From Candidatus Dormiibacterota bacterium (GTDB lineage: Bacteria; Chloroflexota; Dormibacteria; Aeolococcales; Aeolococcaceae), in the NCBI GenBank assembly GCA_003153125.1, contig PLWW01000123.1:10463-71221 (forward strand): a DNA stretch of 60,759 bases. The letters run 5' to 3'. Of the stretch, positions 53,331 to 60,759 are shown in pieces. Made by a program: the position numbers and the translations under genes. A model generated the notes under the pieces. The model made no database searches. It saw only the letters and a program-made list of their open reading frames with translations, and was not told the origin of the DNA. The stretch's first letter is position 1, and every line of letters starts with the position of its first letter.

Positions 53331-53336
53331 ATGGTA
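53331..53336 (-). promoter_or_regulatory. -10 element (TACCAT), leaderless start
   Basis: It ends 6 nt before the GTG at 53324. Confidence 0.35.
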
Positions 53337-53396
53337 CCGAGCGGGACCTCTGCCCGGCTGCCGGTCCGGCCGTGCGGGGCGCCCCCGTCGAACGCG

Positions 53397-53402
53397 TACA
53401 CT
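53397..53402 (+). promoter_or_regulatory. -10 element (TACACT) for a coupled mini-ORF chain
   Basis: It ends 7 nt before an ATG at 53410 that opens a 14-codon frame upstream of the gene at 53480. Confidence 0.4.
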
Positions 53403-53409
53403 GACCTGG

Positions 53410-53454
53410 ATGCCCAGCACCGAGGCCAGGGTCGCCGCCGACATGACGACATGA
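53410..53454 (+). CDS. Candidate leaderless 14-aa upstream ORF
   Basis: The frame reads MPSTEARVAADMTT. It ends in ATGA overlap with a second 9-codon frame (53451-53480, MTAAPRPAA). That frame overlaps the ATG of the main gene (TGATG). The chain could carry ribosomes from the leaderless start to the main gene, which lacks its own Shine-Dalgarno. Confidence 0.35.
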   Translation: MPSTEARVAADMTT

Positions 53455-53479
53455 CGGCGGCGCCACGGCCAGCTGCCTG

Positions 53480-54088
53480 ATGCGCGGACCGCGTCTCCTG
53501 CAGCGCCTCCTCGGCGGCGGGGAGAAGGCGCGACGTCTCCCCAGAGAGGAGCGGCCCCACCTCGTCGACGCTCACACCCGCACCTTCTGGAGCCGCGGGG
53601 CGCTGTCCCCGGCGACCCTGGTGGAGAGCGACGAGGCCACGCCCGCGGCGGCGCGCGGGGGACGCGCCGCGACACTCGTCGCCGACCACCAGCGCGGCGC
53701 CACCGGCGCGGCGCTGCCGCGCGCCAACCCCGCCTTCAGCGAAGCGGTGTTCGTGGAGTTGATGCGCGCCCGCCAGTATCGGCGCGCGTTCTCCCTGCTC
53801 AGCCCCGAGTGCCAGCAGAGCTGGGGCTCGCTGCAGGCGTTCATCGATGCGCAGCGCATCGGTGCTCTCGCGCAGCTGCGCGGCGTGCAGGTGGACAGCG
53901 TGCGCCGGCTCGACAACTGGCGCGACCCGGACTCCGGAATGGTCCACGAGCACGCCGCTGAGCTTGATGTGCGCTACCAGATCGGCGACGCCACGCGCAC
54001 CATCAGCGTGCCACGCACAGTCCACCTCGTCGCCTTCGCGGGGGGGTGGCGATCGCTCTGTTACCCGACTGCGACGGGGTCGCACTGA
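53480..54088 (+). CDS. Hypothetical protein with NTF2-like C-terminal half
   Basis: A 202-aa soluble protein. The first 75 residues are basic and low in complexity. The rest (FVELMRARQYRRAFSLLSPECQQSWGSLQAFI, then strands ending GGWRSLCYP) looks like an NTF2-like/DUF4878 fold, which often binds small ligands. No catalytic residues are visible. It appears to be translated by coupling from two mini-ORFs. Confidence 0.65.
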   Translation: MRGPRLLQRLLGGGEKARRLPREERPHLVDAHTRTFWSRGALSPATLVESDEATPAAARGGRAATLVADHQRGATGAALPRANPAFSEAVFVELMRARQYRRAFSLLSPECQQSWGSLQAFIDAQRIGALAQLRGVQVDSVRRLDNWRDPDSGMVHEHAAELDVRYQIGDATRTISVPRTVHLVAFAGGWRSLCYPTATGSH

Positions 54089-54127
54089 GCTGCGTCCGCA
54101 TTGACCGGCGCGCCGCTTGAGCGTGCG

Positions 54128-54133
54128 TACAAT
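54128..54133 (+). promoter_or_regulatory. -10 element (TACAAT), leaderless start
   Basis: It ends 7 nt before the ATG at 54141. Confidence 0.5.
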
Positions 54134-54140
54134 GCAGCCG

Positions 54141-54560
54141 ATGGAGAACGCAGCGCTTCCGCAACGTGTCGGCGTCTCCGGCGACGCCGCCATTCCCCGG
54201 TATATGCCGGGGCCGCTCGAACGCACCGTCCTCGAGCTGCGCCGCATCGATCGGCACGCGGTCTGGCGCCGTCCGAGGGTGGGGCGCACCCGGTTGCTCC
54301 TGCGTGAGTCCGACGCGCTGATCGACCTCATCGAGCGCTGCCGTGAGCGCGAGGATCGGCTCCTGCCCACGCAGCTGTGGAGCGCTGTGGTGCGCTTCGT
54401 CGGAGCCCTCGACGGAGACCTCCGCGACGAGCTTGGCATCAACCGCGAGCCCGGCCATGTCGCCGACGTTGTCTTCGCCAGCCAGAGAAAGCTCCTCGAG
54501 CGCGCCCGCATGGAGCGCACCTCAGCGACCGGACGGATCATCCCGCTCTTTCGCGGCTAG
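54141..54560 (+). CDS. Hypothetical helical protein
   Basis: A 139-aa, charged, mostly helical protein. VLELRRIDRHAVWRR and ESDALIDLIERCREREDRLLP are amphipathic. No known domain is recognised, and there is no membrane segment or signal peptide. The ATG at 54141 is chosen over 54117 because the TACAAT element would place the transcript start on it. Confidence 0.65.
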   Translation: MENAALPQRVGVSGDAAIPRYMPGPLERTVLELRRIDRHAVWRRPRVGRTRLLLRESDALIDLIERCREREDRLLPTQLWSAVVRFVGALDGDLRDELGINREPGHVADVVFASQRKLLERARMERTSATGRIIPLFRG

Positions 54561-54605
54561 CGAGGGCGTGGCGGCGCCGGCCACGGCCTGCTGCGGGGCT
54601 GAGCA

Positions 54606-55466
54606 TTGACCTGGGACATCGCCGTCGCCGGCACGGTCCACGTCGACGACATCGTCACGCCGGCCGGCGCGGCCACGGGCCTGCTGGGTGGCTCCGCCGT
54701 GTATTTCGCGCTCGCGGCAGCTCGATCGGCCACCGTCCACATCAACGGCATCGTGGGCACGGACCACGCGGCCGCATTCCTCGAGCTGCTGGGTGGACCG
54801 CGGGTGACCACGGAGGGCATGGTGGTCAGCGATCTGCCCACCTTTCGCTGGCACGCACGCCACGACTTCGACCGCTGGGTCGCCGTTGACACGTTCAGCG
54901 ACGAGGGCTGTGACCCAACGTGGCGGCCGCGGCTTCCACCGGAGGCGGCGCGGGCACAGGTCCTCTTCCTGGCCAGCATGCGCCCGGCACTGCAGCGAGA
55001 GGTTCTCGCCCAGAGCGGCGCGCGCCTGGTCGGCACCGACTCGATGACCGACTACACCGGCCCCGAGCGCGAGGCGGTACGCGAGGTCGTCCACGCGTCC
55101 GACGTGCTCTTTCTCAACCGCAGCGAGCTGGCCAGTCTCACCGGTGCGCCGATCACCACGTGGCGTGAGGAGGCGATCGCAATGTGCGGGGTGGGCCGCC
55201 TCCGCGCCGTGGTCGTCAAGGCGGGCCCGAAGGGCGCCTCGCTGGTCACGGCCGACGGGGTGATCTCACTGCCACCAGCGCCCACCGGGCAGGTCGTCGA
55301 CCCCACCGGGGCCGGTGACGCGCTCGCGGGCGGATTCCTCGCCGCGTGCGCCGCTGCCGAGCGTGACGACGACGCCTATTTCGCGACCGCGCTGGAGAGC
55401 GGGCTGCGCTCTGCCGCCGCGGCCATCTCACACTTCGGCGTGGCGGGGTTGGAGGCTCCTGCCTGA
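54606..55466 (+). CDS. PfkB-family carbohydrate kinase
   Basis: A 286-aa ribokinase-fold enzyme that phosphorylates a sugar or nucleoside. The N-terminal GLLGGSAVYFALAAARS strand-helix and the C-terminal ATP/anion-hole motif VVDPTGAGDALAGGFLAAC with the catalytic Asp are clear. VVVKAGPKGASLV precedes it. The substrate is not evident. The start is a TTG with a weak ribosome site. Confidence 0.88.
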   Translation: MTWDIAVAGTVHVDDIVTPAGAATGLLGGSAVYFALAAARSATVHINGIVGTDHAAAFLELLGGPRVTTEGMVVSDLPTFRWHARHDFDRWVAVDTFSDEGCDPTWRPRLPPEAARAQVLFLASMRPALQREVLAQSGARLVGTDSMTDYTGPEREAVREVVHASDVLFLNRSELASLTGAPITTWREEAIAMCGVGRLRAVVVKAGPKGASLVTADGVISLPPAPTGQVVDPTGAGDALAGGFLAACAAAERDDDAYFATALESGLRSAAAAISHFGVAGLEAPA

Positions 55467-55470
55467 GCCG

Positions 55471-56844
55471 TCAGCCGCCGAGAAGCCCGGGGAACACGGT
55501 GGTGACCACCAGCGTGGTGGTGAGGACGGTCAGCACCGTCGCCAGGGTGACCGCGATGATGTTGTAGGCGAGCCCGTTGCAGTGCCGTCCCAGGAGCCTG
55601 CGGTCGTTGGCCAGGAGGATGATGAAGACGAGCAAGACGGGCAGGAGGATGCCGTCCAGGGTCTGCGTGCCGATGGCCACCCCTGCGATCGGCACACCCG
55701 GGATGAGCATGATCCCGGCCCCGATGGCGAGGATGCCGATGAACAGCGCGAAGAAGAGAGGGGCGTCGGCAAAGCTGCTCTGCACACTGCGCTCCGCGCC
55801 GAACGCCTCGCAGATGACGAACGCCGTGCTCAGGGGCAGGACCGCCGCGGCGAGCAGCGACGCCCCGACCAGTCCCACCGCGAACAGCTGCTGGGCGTGA
55901 ACGCCGACAAGCGGGCTCAGCGCCGACGCCGCCTGCTGCGCGGAGGCGACCCCACTGCCGGCGAGGCCGTGCGGGTACTCGACTGACGGCGAGAACAGCG
56001 TTGCCGCGGTGGTGATGACGATGAACATGGCCACGGTGACCGCGAAGAGGGAACCGCTGATGACGTCGAATCTGACCAGTTTGAGGTCGGCCTCGTGCGT
56101 GCCCTTGTCGACGATGGACGACTGTAGGAAGAGCTGCATATAGGGGGTGATCGAGGTGCCGATGAGCGCGATCAGGTCCACGAGGTAGGCGCCGGTGGGC
56201 ACCGACGACGGGTGGCCGAGGTTGGGCACCACGAGGTCGTGCCCGATCGCGGACCACTGCAGGTGCGGGGCCAGGAACGCGGTGATGATGTAGGACACGA
56301 ACGTGAGCCCCAGCGCGAGGAAGATGCGCTCCACGAGGCGGCGATTGCCGCGCATCACCACGACCCCGATGAGCGCCGCGGAGCCGATCACCGCCACCGG
56401 CAGTGGGACGCCGAGCAAGCCCAGGCCACCGGCAACCCCGGCGAACTCCGCGAGGGTGGTGCCACCGTTGGCGATGAGCACCACCACCGCAGCGAACAGC
56501 GTCCAGCGCACGCCGAAGCGCTCGCGGATGAGGTCCATGAGGCCCTTGCCCGTGACCGCGCCGAGGCGGGCGACCATCTCCTGGGTGATGATCAGCGCGA
56601 CGGCGATGGGCAGGAACGCCCAGAGCAGGCTGTAGCCGTACTTTGCGCCCGTGTTGCTGTAGGTGAAGACGCCGCCGGCGTCGTTGCCCGCGTTGGCGAC
56701 GATGATCCCCGGCCCGATGACGGCGAGGTATCGCCACAGCCCGGCGAACCGGCGCGGCCGGCCGCCGCGTCGCTCACGTCGCTGGGCGACGGCGTCCGCG
56801 GCTCGACGGCGCAGCGCGCGGGTCTGACGGGGGGCCGTCTTCAC
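55471..56844 (-). CDS. Nramp-related divalent metal transporter, possibly Mg2+ type
   Basis: A 457-aa LeuT-fold transporter with about 11 helices after a basic N-terminus. TM1 reads GPGIIVANAGNDAGGVFTYS and TM6 reads ALIGTSITPYMQLFLQSS. The canonical Nramp motifs DPGN (TM1) and MPH (TM6), which bind Mn/Fe, are absent. Loss of the MPH methionine is what I recall for the Nramp-related magnesium transporters. The gene follows a soluble MgtE-like protein by 18 nt, which supports a magnesium role. Confidence 0.85.
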   Translation of the reverse strand: MKTAPRQTRALRRRAADAVAQRRERRGGRPRRFAGLWRYLAVIGPGIIVANAGNDAGGVFTYSNTGAKYGYSLLWAFLPIAVALIITQEMVARLGAVTGKGLMDLIRERFGVRWTLFAAVVVLIANGGTTLAEFAGVAGGLGLLGVPLPVAVIGSAALIGVVVMRGNRRLVERIFLALGLTFVSYIITAFLAPHLQWSAIGHDLVVPNLGHPSSVPTGAYLVDLIALIGTSITPYMQLFLQSSIVDKGTHEADLKLVRFDVISGSLFAVTVAMFIVITTAATLFSPSVEYPHGLAGSGVASAQQAASALSPLVGVHAQQLFAVGLVGASLLAAAVLPLSTAFVICEAFGAERSVQSSFADAPLFFALFIGILAIGAGIMLIPGVPIAGVAIGTQTLDGILLPVLLVFIILLANDRRLLGRHCNGLAYNIIAVTLATVLTVLTTTLVVTTVFPGLLGG

Positions 56845-56862
56845 GTCCGCTCCGCGCGCTCA

Positions 56863-58116
56863 TCACAGGGCCCTCGCGCGCCGGCGAACTCCCGCCGGCA
56901 TCACCTCGTCCATGGCGTCGTCGATGGTGACGATGCCCTGCATCCGGTCGTCGTCGTCGACCACGGGCACCGCCAGGAGGTTGTACTTGGCGATCACGGC
57001 AGCGACGTCCTCCGGTCGGGCGTCGATGGGGACGGCGATCACGCGCTTGATCATGATGTCCGCGATGGCGGCGTCGGGCCGGGCGACGATGAGGTCGCGC
57101 AGGGAGAGGACCCCAAGCAGGCGCTCCTCCGCGTCGACCACGTAGACGTAGTAGATCGACTCGGCATCGGGCTCCAGCTCGCGCAGGCGGTCGATCGTCT
57201 GCTGGGCGGTGAGCGTCACGGGCACGGCCACGAACTCCGTCGTCATGAGACCGCCGGCGGTGTCGTCCTCGTAGCCGAGCAACTCCTCGACGTCCTCGGC
57301 CTCGTCGGCTTCCATCTTGGCGATGAGCTGCTCACGACGCTCCTCGGGGAGGTCGCCGAGCAGGTCGGCGGCCTCGTCGGGCGACATCGCCTCGAGGATG
57401 TCGGCGGCCCGATCGTCGTCGAGCCGGGCGAGGATCTGTGCCTGGACCTCCTCGGAGGACTCCTCGACCACGTCGGCGGCGATCTCGTCGTCGAGGGAGG
57501 CGAAGATGGCCGCCCGGTCGCGGCCGCCGAGCTGGCCGACGATCTCGGCGATGTCGGCAGGATGCATCTTGCTGAGCTTCTGGTGGCTGATCCGCAAGCG
57601 CATCGAGCGTTCGTCGCTGCGCACGGGGTCGACGGCGTCCCAGGAGATGAGCCGCTGCGGGAAGTCCCGCCCGACGAGGTGGGTGACGCGTCGGCCGACG
57701 CGTTCAACTCCGAGGCGTCGGAGGAGGCCGCGGGCGCCGATGTCGACGCCGACGACGAGGAGCTTGCCGTCCTGGTCCTGGAGCTGGAGGTCGTTGACGC
57801 GCACCACCCTGCGACCGTCGGTGTCGACAATCTGCTTGTCGAGGATGTCGCGCGCCAGCCAGATGTCCTCGTCGGTTCGCGGGTGCAGCTGCAGGGCCGA
57901 GGTGGGCACGTTGAGGCTCAATTCCCCGCTCTCGCCCGCCCTCACGGCACCCCAGTCGATCGTCGCGGGCAACTCCTTGCTCCGTCCCCTGATGGCGAGA
58001 GCGGTGACAACCGGGTAGGGCTCACCCATGCGCACGATGACGTCGCGGACAGACCCGACAGTCTTCTGGTCGATGTCGACCACGTCGGCGCGCAGGAAGT
58101 CGCTGAGAAAGATCAC
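56863..58116 (-). CDS. Membrane-less MgtE-like protein: PRC-type, MgtE-N and CBS domains
   Basis: A 417-aa soluble protein. The N-terminus has a PRC-barrel-like repeat (DFLRADVVDIDQKTVGSVRD and DILDKQIVDTDGRRVVRV). The middle is a full MgtE-N domain (SKMHPADIAEIVGQL through LLGDLPEERREQLI). The CBS pair follows, opened by YEDDTAGGLMTTEFVAV. It stops where the MgtE channel domain should begin. In MgtE these domains sense Mg2+ and gate the pore, so this may gate or regulate the Nramp-related transporter 18 nt downstream. The GTG at 58116 begins the conserved region; frames continuing further upstream run antisense to glpX. Confidence 0.88.
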   Translation of the reverse strand: MIFLSDFLRADVVDIDQKTVGSVRDVIVRMGEPYPVVTALAIRGRSKELPATIDWGAVRAGESGELSLNVPTSALQLHPRTDEDIWLARDILDKQIVDTDGRRVVRVNDLQLQDQDGKLLVVGVDIGARGLLRRLGVERVGRRVTHLVGRDFPQRLISWDAVDPVRSDERSMRLRISHQKLSKMHPADIAEIVGQLGGRDRAAIFASLDDEIAADVVEESSEEVQAQILARLDDDRAADILEAMSPDEAADLLGDLPEERREQLIAKMEADEAEDVEELLGYEDDTAGGLMTTEFVAVPVTLTAQQTIDRLRELEPDAESIYYVYVVDAEERLLGVLSLRDLIVARPDAAIADIMIKRVIAVPIDARPEDVAAVIAKYNLLAVPVVDDDDRMQGIVTIDDAMDEVMPAGVRRRARAL

Positions 58117-58171
58117 GGCCCGGTGATGGTGCCACCTGAGGCGATGGCACGGCGCAGGTGGCGGGCGCGGG

Positions 58172-58177
58172 TATGAT
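58172..58177 (+). promoter_or_regulatory. -10 element (TATGAT), leaderless glpX
   Basis: It ends 8 nt before the ATG at 58186. Confidence 0.5.
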
Positions 58178-58185
58178 CGCGCGGC

Positions 58186-59250
58186 ATGCCGAAGACCCCG
58201 TCGCGCGGCATCGGTACCCCGATCGACCGCAACATCGCCCTTGAGCTGGTCCGGGTGACCGAGGGCGCCGCCATGGCCGCGGCCCCGTACATGGGGCGCA
58301 ACCGCAAGAACGACGCCGACGGCGCCGCGGTCGACTCGATGCGCCGCAGCCTCAACTTCGTCGACATGGACGGCATCGTCGTGATCGGTGAAGGCGAGAA
58401 GGACGAGGCCCCGATGCTCTACATCGGCGAGCAGGTCGGCAACGGCAATGCACCGAAGGTGGACGTCGCCGTCGACCCCATCGACGGCACCCGGCTGGTC
58501 GCGCGCGGGCTCCCCGGCGGCATCGCGACGGTCTCCCTGGCCGAGCGCGGCTCCATGTTCTACACGCACATCCCCTACATGGAGAAGCTCATCGTCGGGC
58601 CCAAGGCGGCGCGGGTCATCGACATCACCGACACCGTCAAGAACAACCTGCGCCGCATCGCCAAGGCCGAGGATCGCCACATCGAGGACCTGACGGTGGT
58701 GGTGCTCGACCGCCCTCGTCATGACACGCTCCTCGAGGAGATCCGGTCCGCGGGGGCGCGCGTCAAGCTGATCATGGACGGTGACGTCGCCGCCGGCGTC
58801 ATGGCGGCGATGGAGCACCGCACCGGCATCGACGTGCTCATGGGCATCGGCGGCGCGCCAGAGGCGGTGCTGGCGGCGTGCGCCATCAAATGCATCGGTG
58901 GGTCGATGCAGGGCCGCCTCTGGCTGCGCGACGAGGACCAGGCGGTGCTCGTGAAAGAGGGCAAGACCGCCGGCCAGGTGCTCCAGCTGGCCGACCTCGT
59001 CAACGGCGACAACGTCTTCTTCGCCGCCACAGGGATCACCGACGGAGAGCTTCTCGAGGGGGTCCGCTTCCTCGAGGACAACCGCTGCCGGACCCAGAGC
59101 CTGGTGATGCGCAGCCACTCCGGGACGATCAGGTACGTGGAGGCGGAGCACAGCCTCGCCAAGCTCCGTCTGCGCCGCGAGGAGGCCGAACAGGAGGGCC
59201 CGCTCGCTGTTCGAATGGAGAGCGACGCCGCCCCCGGGATGCCCGGTTAG
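58186..59250 (+). CDS. glpX: Fructose-1,6-bisphosphatase class II
   Basis: A gluconeogenic phosphatase that converts fructose-1,6-bisphosphate to fructose-6-phosphate. The 354-aa protein has AAMAAAPYMGRNRKNDADG, VVIGEGEKDEAPMLYIGEQV and the metal/phosphate site VAVDPIDGTRLVARG. IMDGDVAAGVMAAM and GIGGAPEAVLAACAIK follow. All GlpX landmarks are in place. It is followed by yvcK, another gene linked to gluconeogenic growth. Confidence 0.95.
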   Translation: MPKTPSRGIGTPIDRNIALELVRVTEGAAMAAAPYMGRNRKNDADGAAVDSMRRSLNFVDMDGIVVIGEGEKDEAPMLYIGEQVGNGNAPKVDVAVDPIDGTRLVARGLPGGIATVSLAERGSMFYTHIPYMEKLIVGPKAARVIDITDTVKNNLRRIAKAEDRHIEDLTVVVLDRPRHDTLLEEIRSAGARVKLIMDGDVAAGVMAAMEHRTGIDVLMGIGGAPEAVLAACAIKCIGGSMQGRLWLRDEDQAVLVKEGKTAGQVLQLADLVNGDNVFFAATGITDGELLEGVRFLEDNRCRTQSLVMRSHSGTIRYVEAEHSLAKLRLRREEAEQEGPLAVRMESDAAPGMPG

Positions 59251-59297
59251 CGCAGGGCCCTCCACGACCGCCGCGTTCAAGGCAGGCGCGACCGTGG

Positions 59298-59303
59298 GAC
59301 AAT
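59298..59303 (+). promoter_or_regulatory. -10 element (GACAAT), near-leaderless yvcK
   Basis: It ends 10 nt before the ATG at 59314. Confidence 0.4.
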
Positions 59304-59313
59304 CGCGCTGAGC

Positions 59314-60615
59314 ATGAAGGTTTTCCGCCCCAGCCCTTCGCTGATGCGCTGGCTGGCCCCGGGGCTCTACATCAAGCGCTGGCTGCTGCTGCTCTTCGTC
59401 AGCATCGTGATGATCAGCCTCGCCGTCGGCTACGTATTGCGCGACATCTACAGCAGCAACGTCCGCTTCCCGCCCTGGGTGCAGACGCTGACGCTGCAGT
59501 TCCTGCCCCGCGCCGTTCGCGCCAGCCTCTTTGCGGTCGCCGGCATCGCCATCCTGCTGCTCTGCTTCTACAAGCTCAGCCAGTCCCTGCTCGGGCCGTT
59601 CATCCGCGCCGGGAACAGCAACGACCGGCGCAACCTCATCGAGCACCTGTACGCCCACCGCCAGCTCACCAAGGGGCCACGCGTCGTGGCCCTGGGCGGC
59701 GGCACCGGCCTGAGCACGCTGCTGCGAGGCATCAAGAAGTACACAGGCAACATCGTGGCCATCGTGACCGTCGCCGACGACGGCGGCTCGAGCGGCCGCC
59801 TGCGGGCCGAGTACCGCGTCCTGCCCCCCGGGGACTTCCGGCAGTGCCTCACGGCCCTTGCCGAGACCGAGCCGCTGATGACCCAGCTCTTCCAGCATCG
59901 CTTCACCGGCGAGGGCTCGCTGGGAGGTCATTCCTTCGGCAATCTCTTCATCACCGCCATGGCCGAGATCACCGGTGACTTCGAGCACGCGCTGCGGGAG
60001 TCCGGCCGGATCCTGGCGGTGCGCGGCACCATCGTTCCCAGCACGCTGAAGGACGTGGTGCTCTGTGCGACCTCGGGTGACCAGGTGCGCGTGGGCGAGT
60101 CGAAGGTGCCCCATGGCATCGGCGAGGAGCGCATCGAGCGTGTCTTCCTGCAGCCGGAGGCGCCGCCGATCAACCCTGAGGCGGAGGCGGCCGTCCTCGA
60201 CGCCGAGCTGGTCATCGTGGGCCCGGGCTCGCTGTACACCTCGATCCTCCCCAACCTGCTCGTCGACGGCATGGTGGAGGTGCTGCGCGCCACACCCGCC
60301 GTCAAGGTGTACGTCTGCAACGTTGCCAGCCAGCCGGGGGAGACGGAGGGCTACACCGTCAGCGAGCACCTCACCGCCATCGAGGACCACGTCGGCGGCA
60401 ACCTTTTCGACTACGTGATCGTGAACAGCAACCTCTCCCCGGCGCTGCCCGCGTCGGCCCAGGCGGCCGGGACCTCACGGATCCTCTTCGACCGCGAGGA
60501 GGCGTCACGCAAGGCCGTGCACTACATCCTTGCCGACGTCGTCTCCCCGGCAGTCTCCTCGCACCATGACCCCGAGAAACTGGCGCGCGTGATCATGAAG
60601 AGGATCTGGCGCTAG
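59314..60615 (+). CDS. yvcK: Gluconeogenesis factor YvcK with membrane anchor
   Basis: A CofD-fold UDP-sugar-binding regulator needed for gluconeogenic growth and cell-wall integrity in other bacteria. The 433-aa protein has a clear core: VVALGGGTGLSTLLRGIKKY, TVADDGGSSGRLRAEY, LPPGDFRQCLTALAE, GHSFGNLFITAM and VIVGPGSLYTSILPNLLV. It has an added N-terminal region with two membrane helices (LLLLFVSIVMISLAVGYVL and LFAVAGIAILLLCFYKL) not found in B. subtilis YvcK. Confidence 0.93.
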   Translation: MKVFRPSPSLMRWLAPGLYIKRWLLLLFVSIVMISLAVGYVLRDIYSSNVRFPPWVQTLTLQFLPRAVRASLFAVAGIAILLLCFYKLSQSLLGPFIRAGNSNDRRNLIEHLYAHRQLTKGPRVVALGGGTGLSTLLRGIKKYTGNIVAIVTVADDGGSSGRLRAEYRVLPPGDFRQCLTALAETEPLMTQLFQHRFTGEGSLGGHSFGNLFITAMAEITGDFEHALRESGRILAVRGTIVPSTLKDVVLCATSGDQVRVGESKVPHGIGEERIERVFLQPEAPPINPEAEAAVLDAELVIVGPGSLYTSILPNLLVDGMVEVLRATPAVKVYVCNVASQPGETEGYTVSEHLTAIEDHVGGNLFDYVIVNSNLSPALPASAQAAGTSRILFDREEASRKAVHYILADVVSPAVSSHHDPEKLARVIMKRIWR

Positions 60616-60620
60616 GAGGC

Positions 60621-60743
60621 GGGAGCGGAGGCGACATCGCTCCGGTCTCTGTCCTCGCTGAACGCTTCGGAGCCAACTCGGCTGCGCCGAGTGGATCTCC
60701 TCGCTGCTGCGGATGCTCCCTCCGCGACGTCGCCTCCGCTCCC
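60621..60743. other. Cloverleaf-like structured element
   Basis: GGGAGCGGAGGCGAC (60621-60635) pairs perfectly with GTCGCCTCCGCTCCC (60729-60743). Inside are three hairpins: GCTCCG/CGGAGC (60639-60673), ACTCGGC/GCCGAGT with a TGC loop (60676-60692) and GCGGA/TCCGC (60709-60725). No coding frame explains it. It begins 5 nt after yvcK and could be a small RNA, a complex terminator or a mobile repeat. Confidence 0.5.
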
Positions 60744-60759
60744 TTTCGGGGTCGCTAGT

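Noticed and set aside
58117-60390. Long open frame extending the MgtE-like gene far upstream on the minus strand
   Set aside because: It runs antisense through glpX and yvcK, whose protein signatures are unmistakable. Only 56863-58116 has domain content.

Overview
This is a very GC-rich stretch of bacterial chromosome, densely packed, with many 4-nt start/stop overlaps (ATGA, GTGA, TTGA). It lies around the replication-origin landmarks: dnaA and dnaN point one way, rpmH-rnpA-yidD-yidC-jag point the other, and parA-parB with a parS palindrome lies 8 kb further on. Gene content points to a high-GC terrabacterial lineage. Relevant features are an actinobacterial-style SUF operon with SufU and an Rrf2 regulator, a membrane-anchored YvcK, kelch-like and DUF4388-like proteins, and abundant leaderless promoters. 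My best guess is Dormibacterota or a related Chloroflexota group. That is an inference; no rRNA is present to confirm it. I see no rRNA, tRNA, CRISPR array, insertion sequence or prophage.

Layout. 0-5 kb: start of an unidentified leftward gene, a kelch-like membrane protein, an orphan sensor kinase, and a divergent TetR/cupin pair with a palindromic operator. 5-11 kb: two solitary beta-class DNA methyltransferases, acyl-CoA dehydrogenase, an S51-type peptidase, a MaoC dehydratase, and folP-folK. 11-18.5 kb: OmpR-type regulator cluster, a DUF4388-like protein, a lipoprotein, a MurG-like glycosyltransferase, recF and dciA. 18.6-24.5 kb, leftward: ABC exporter, quinone oxidoreductase, dnaN, dnaA. 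24.7-29.2 kb, rightward: rpmH, rnpA, yidD, yidC, jag, M16 peptidase, ndk. 29-34 kb: lepB, superoxide dismutase, parB-parA, and a START-like/SH3-like protein. 34-45 kb: ECF sigma/anti-sigma pair, sufT-sufU, an MFS transporter, an amidohydrolase, and the operon rrf2-sufC-sufB-sufD-Rieske-sufS. 44.8-52.3 kb: flippase-like protein, epimerase, UDP-sulfoquinovose synthase, two membrane-linked glycosyltransferases, IscS-type cysteine desulfurase and an isocitrate/isopropylmalate dehydrogenase. 52.4-60.7 kb: small hypotheticals, a PfkB kinase, an Nramp-related transporter with a soluble MgtE-like partner, glpX and yvcK, then a highly structured element at the right edge.

The most notable signals are regulatory. 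About twenty genes have a TAnnnT-type -10 hexamer ending only 6-10 nt before the start codon, so their transcripts should be leaderless. Two of these, sufU and the Rrf2 regulator, carry nearly identical 29-bp blocks that combine the -10, the start codon and a long inverted repeat. This suggests one Fe-S-responsive operator controls both halves of the SUF system from on top of the start codon. Other points of interest are an ATC start codon for rpmH, a split Mg2+-transport module (Nramp-related transporter plus membrane-less MgtE/CBS protein), a sulfoquinovose locus beside surface-glycan genes, coupled mini-ORFs, and the cloverleaf-like element after yvcK.
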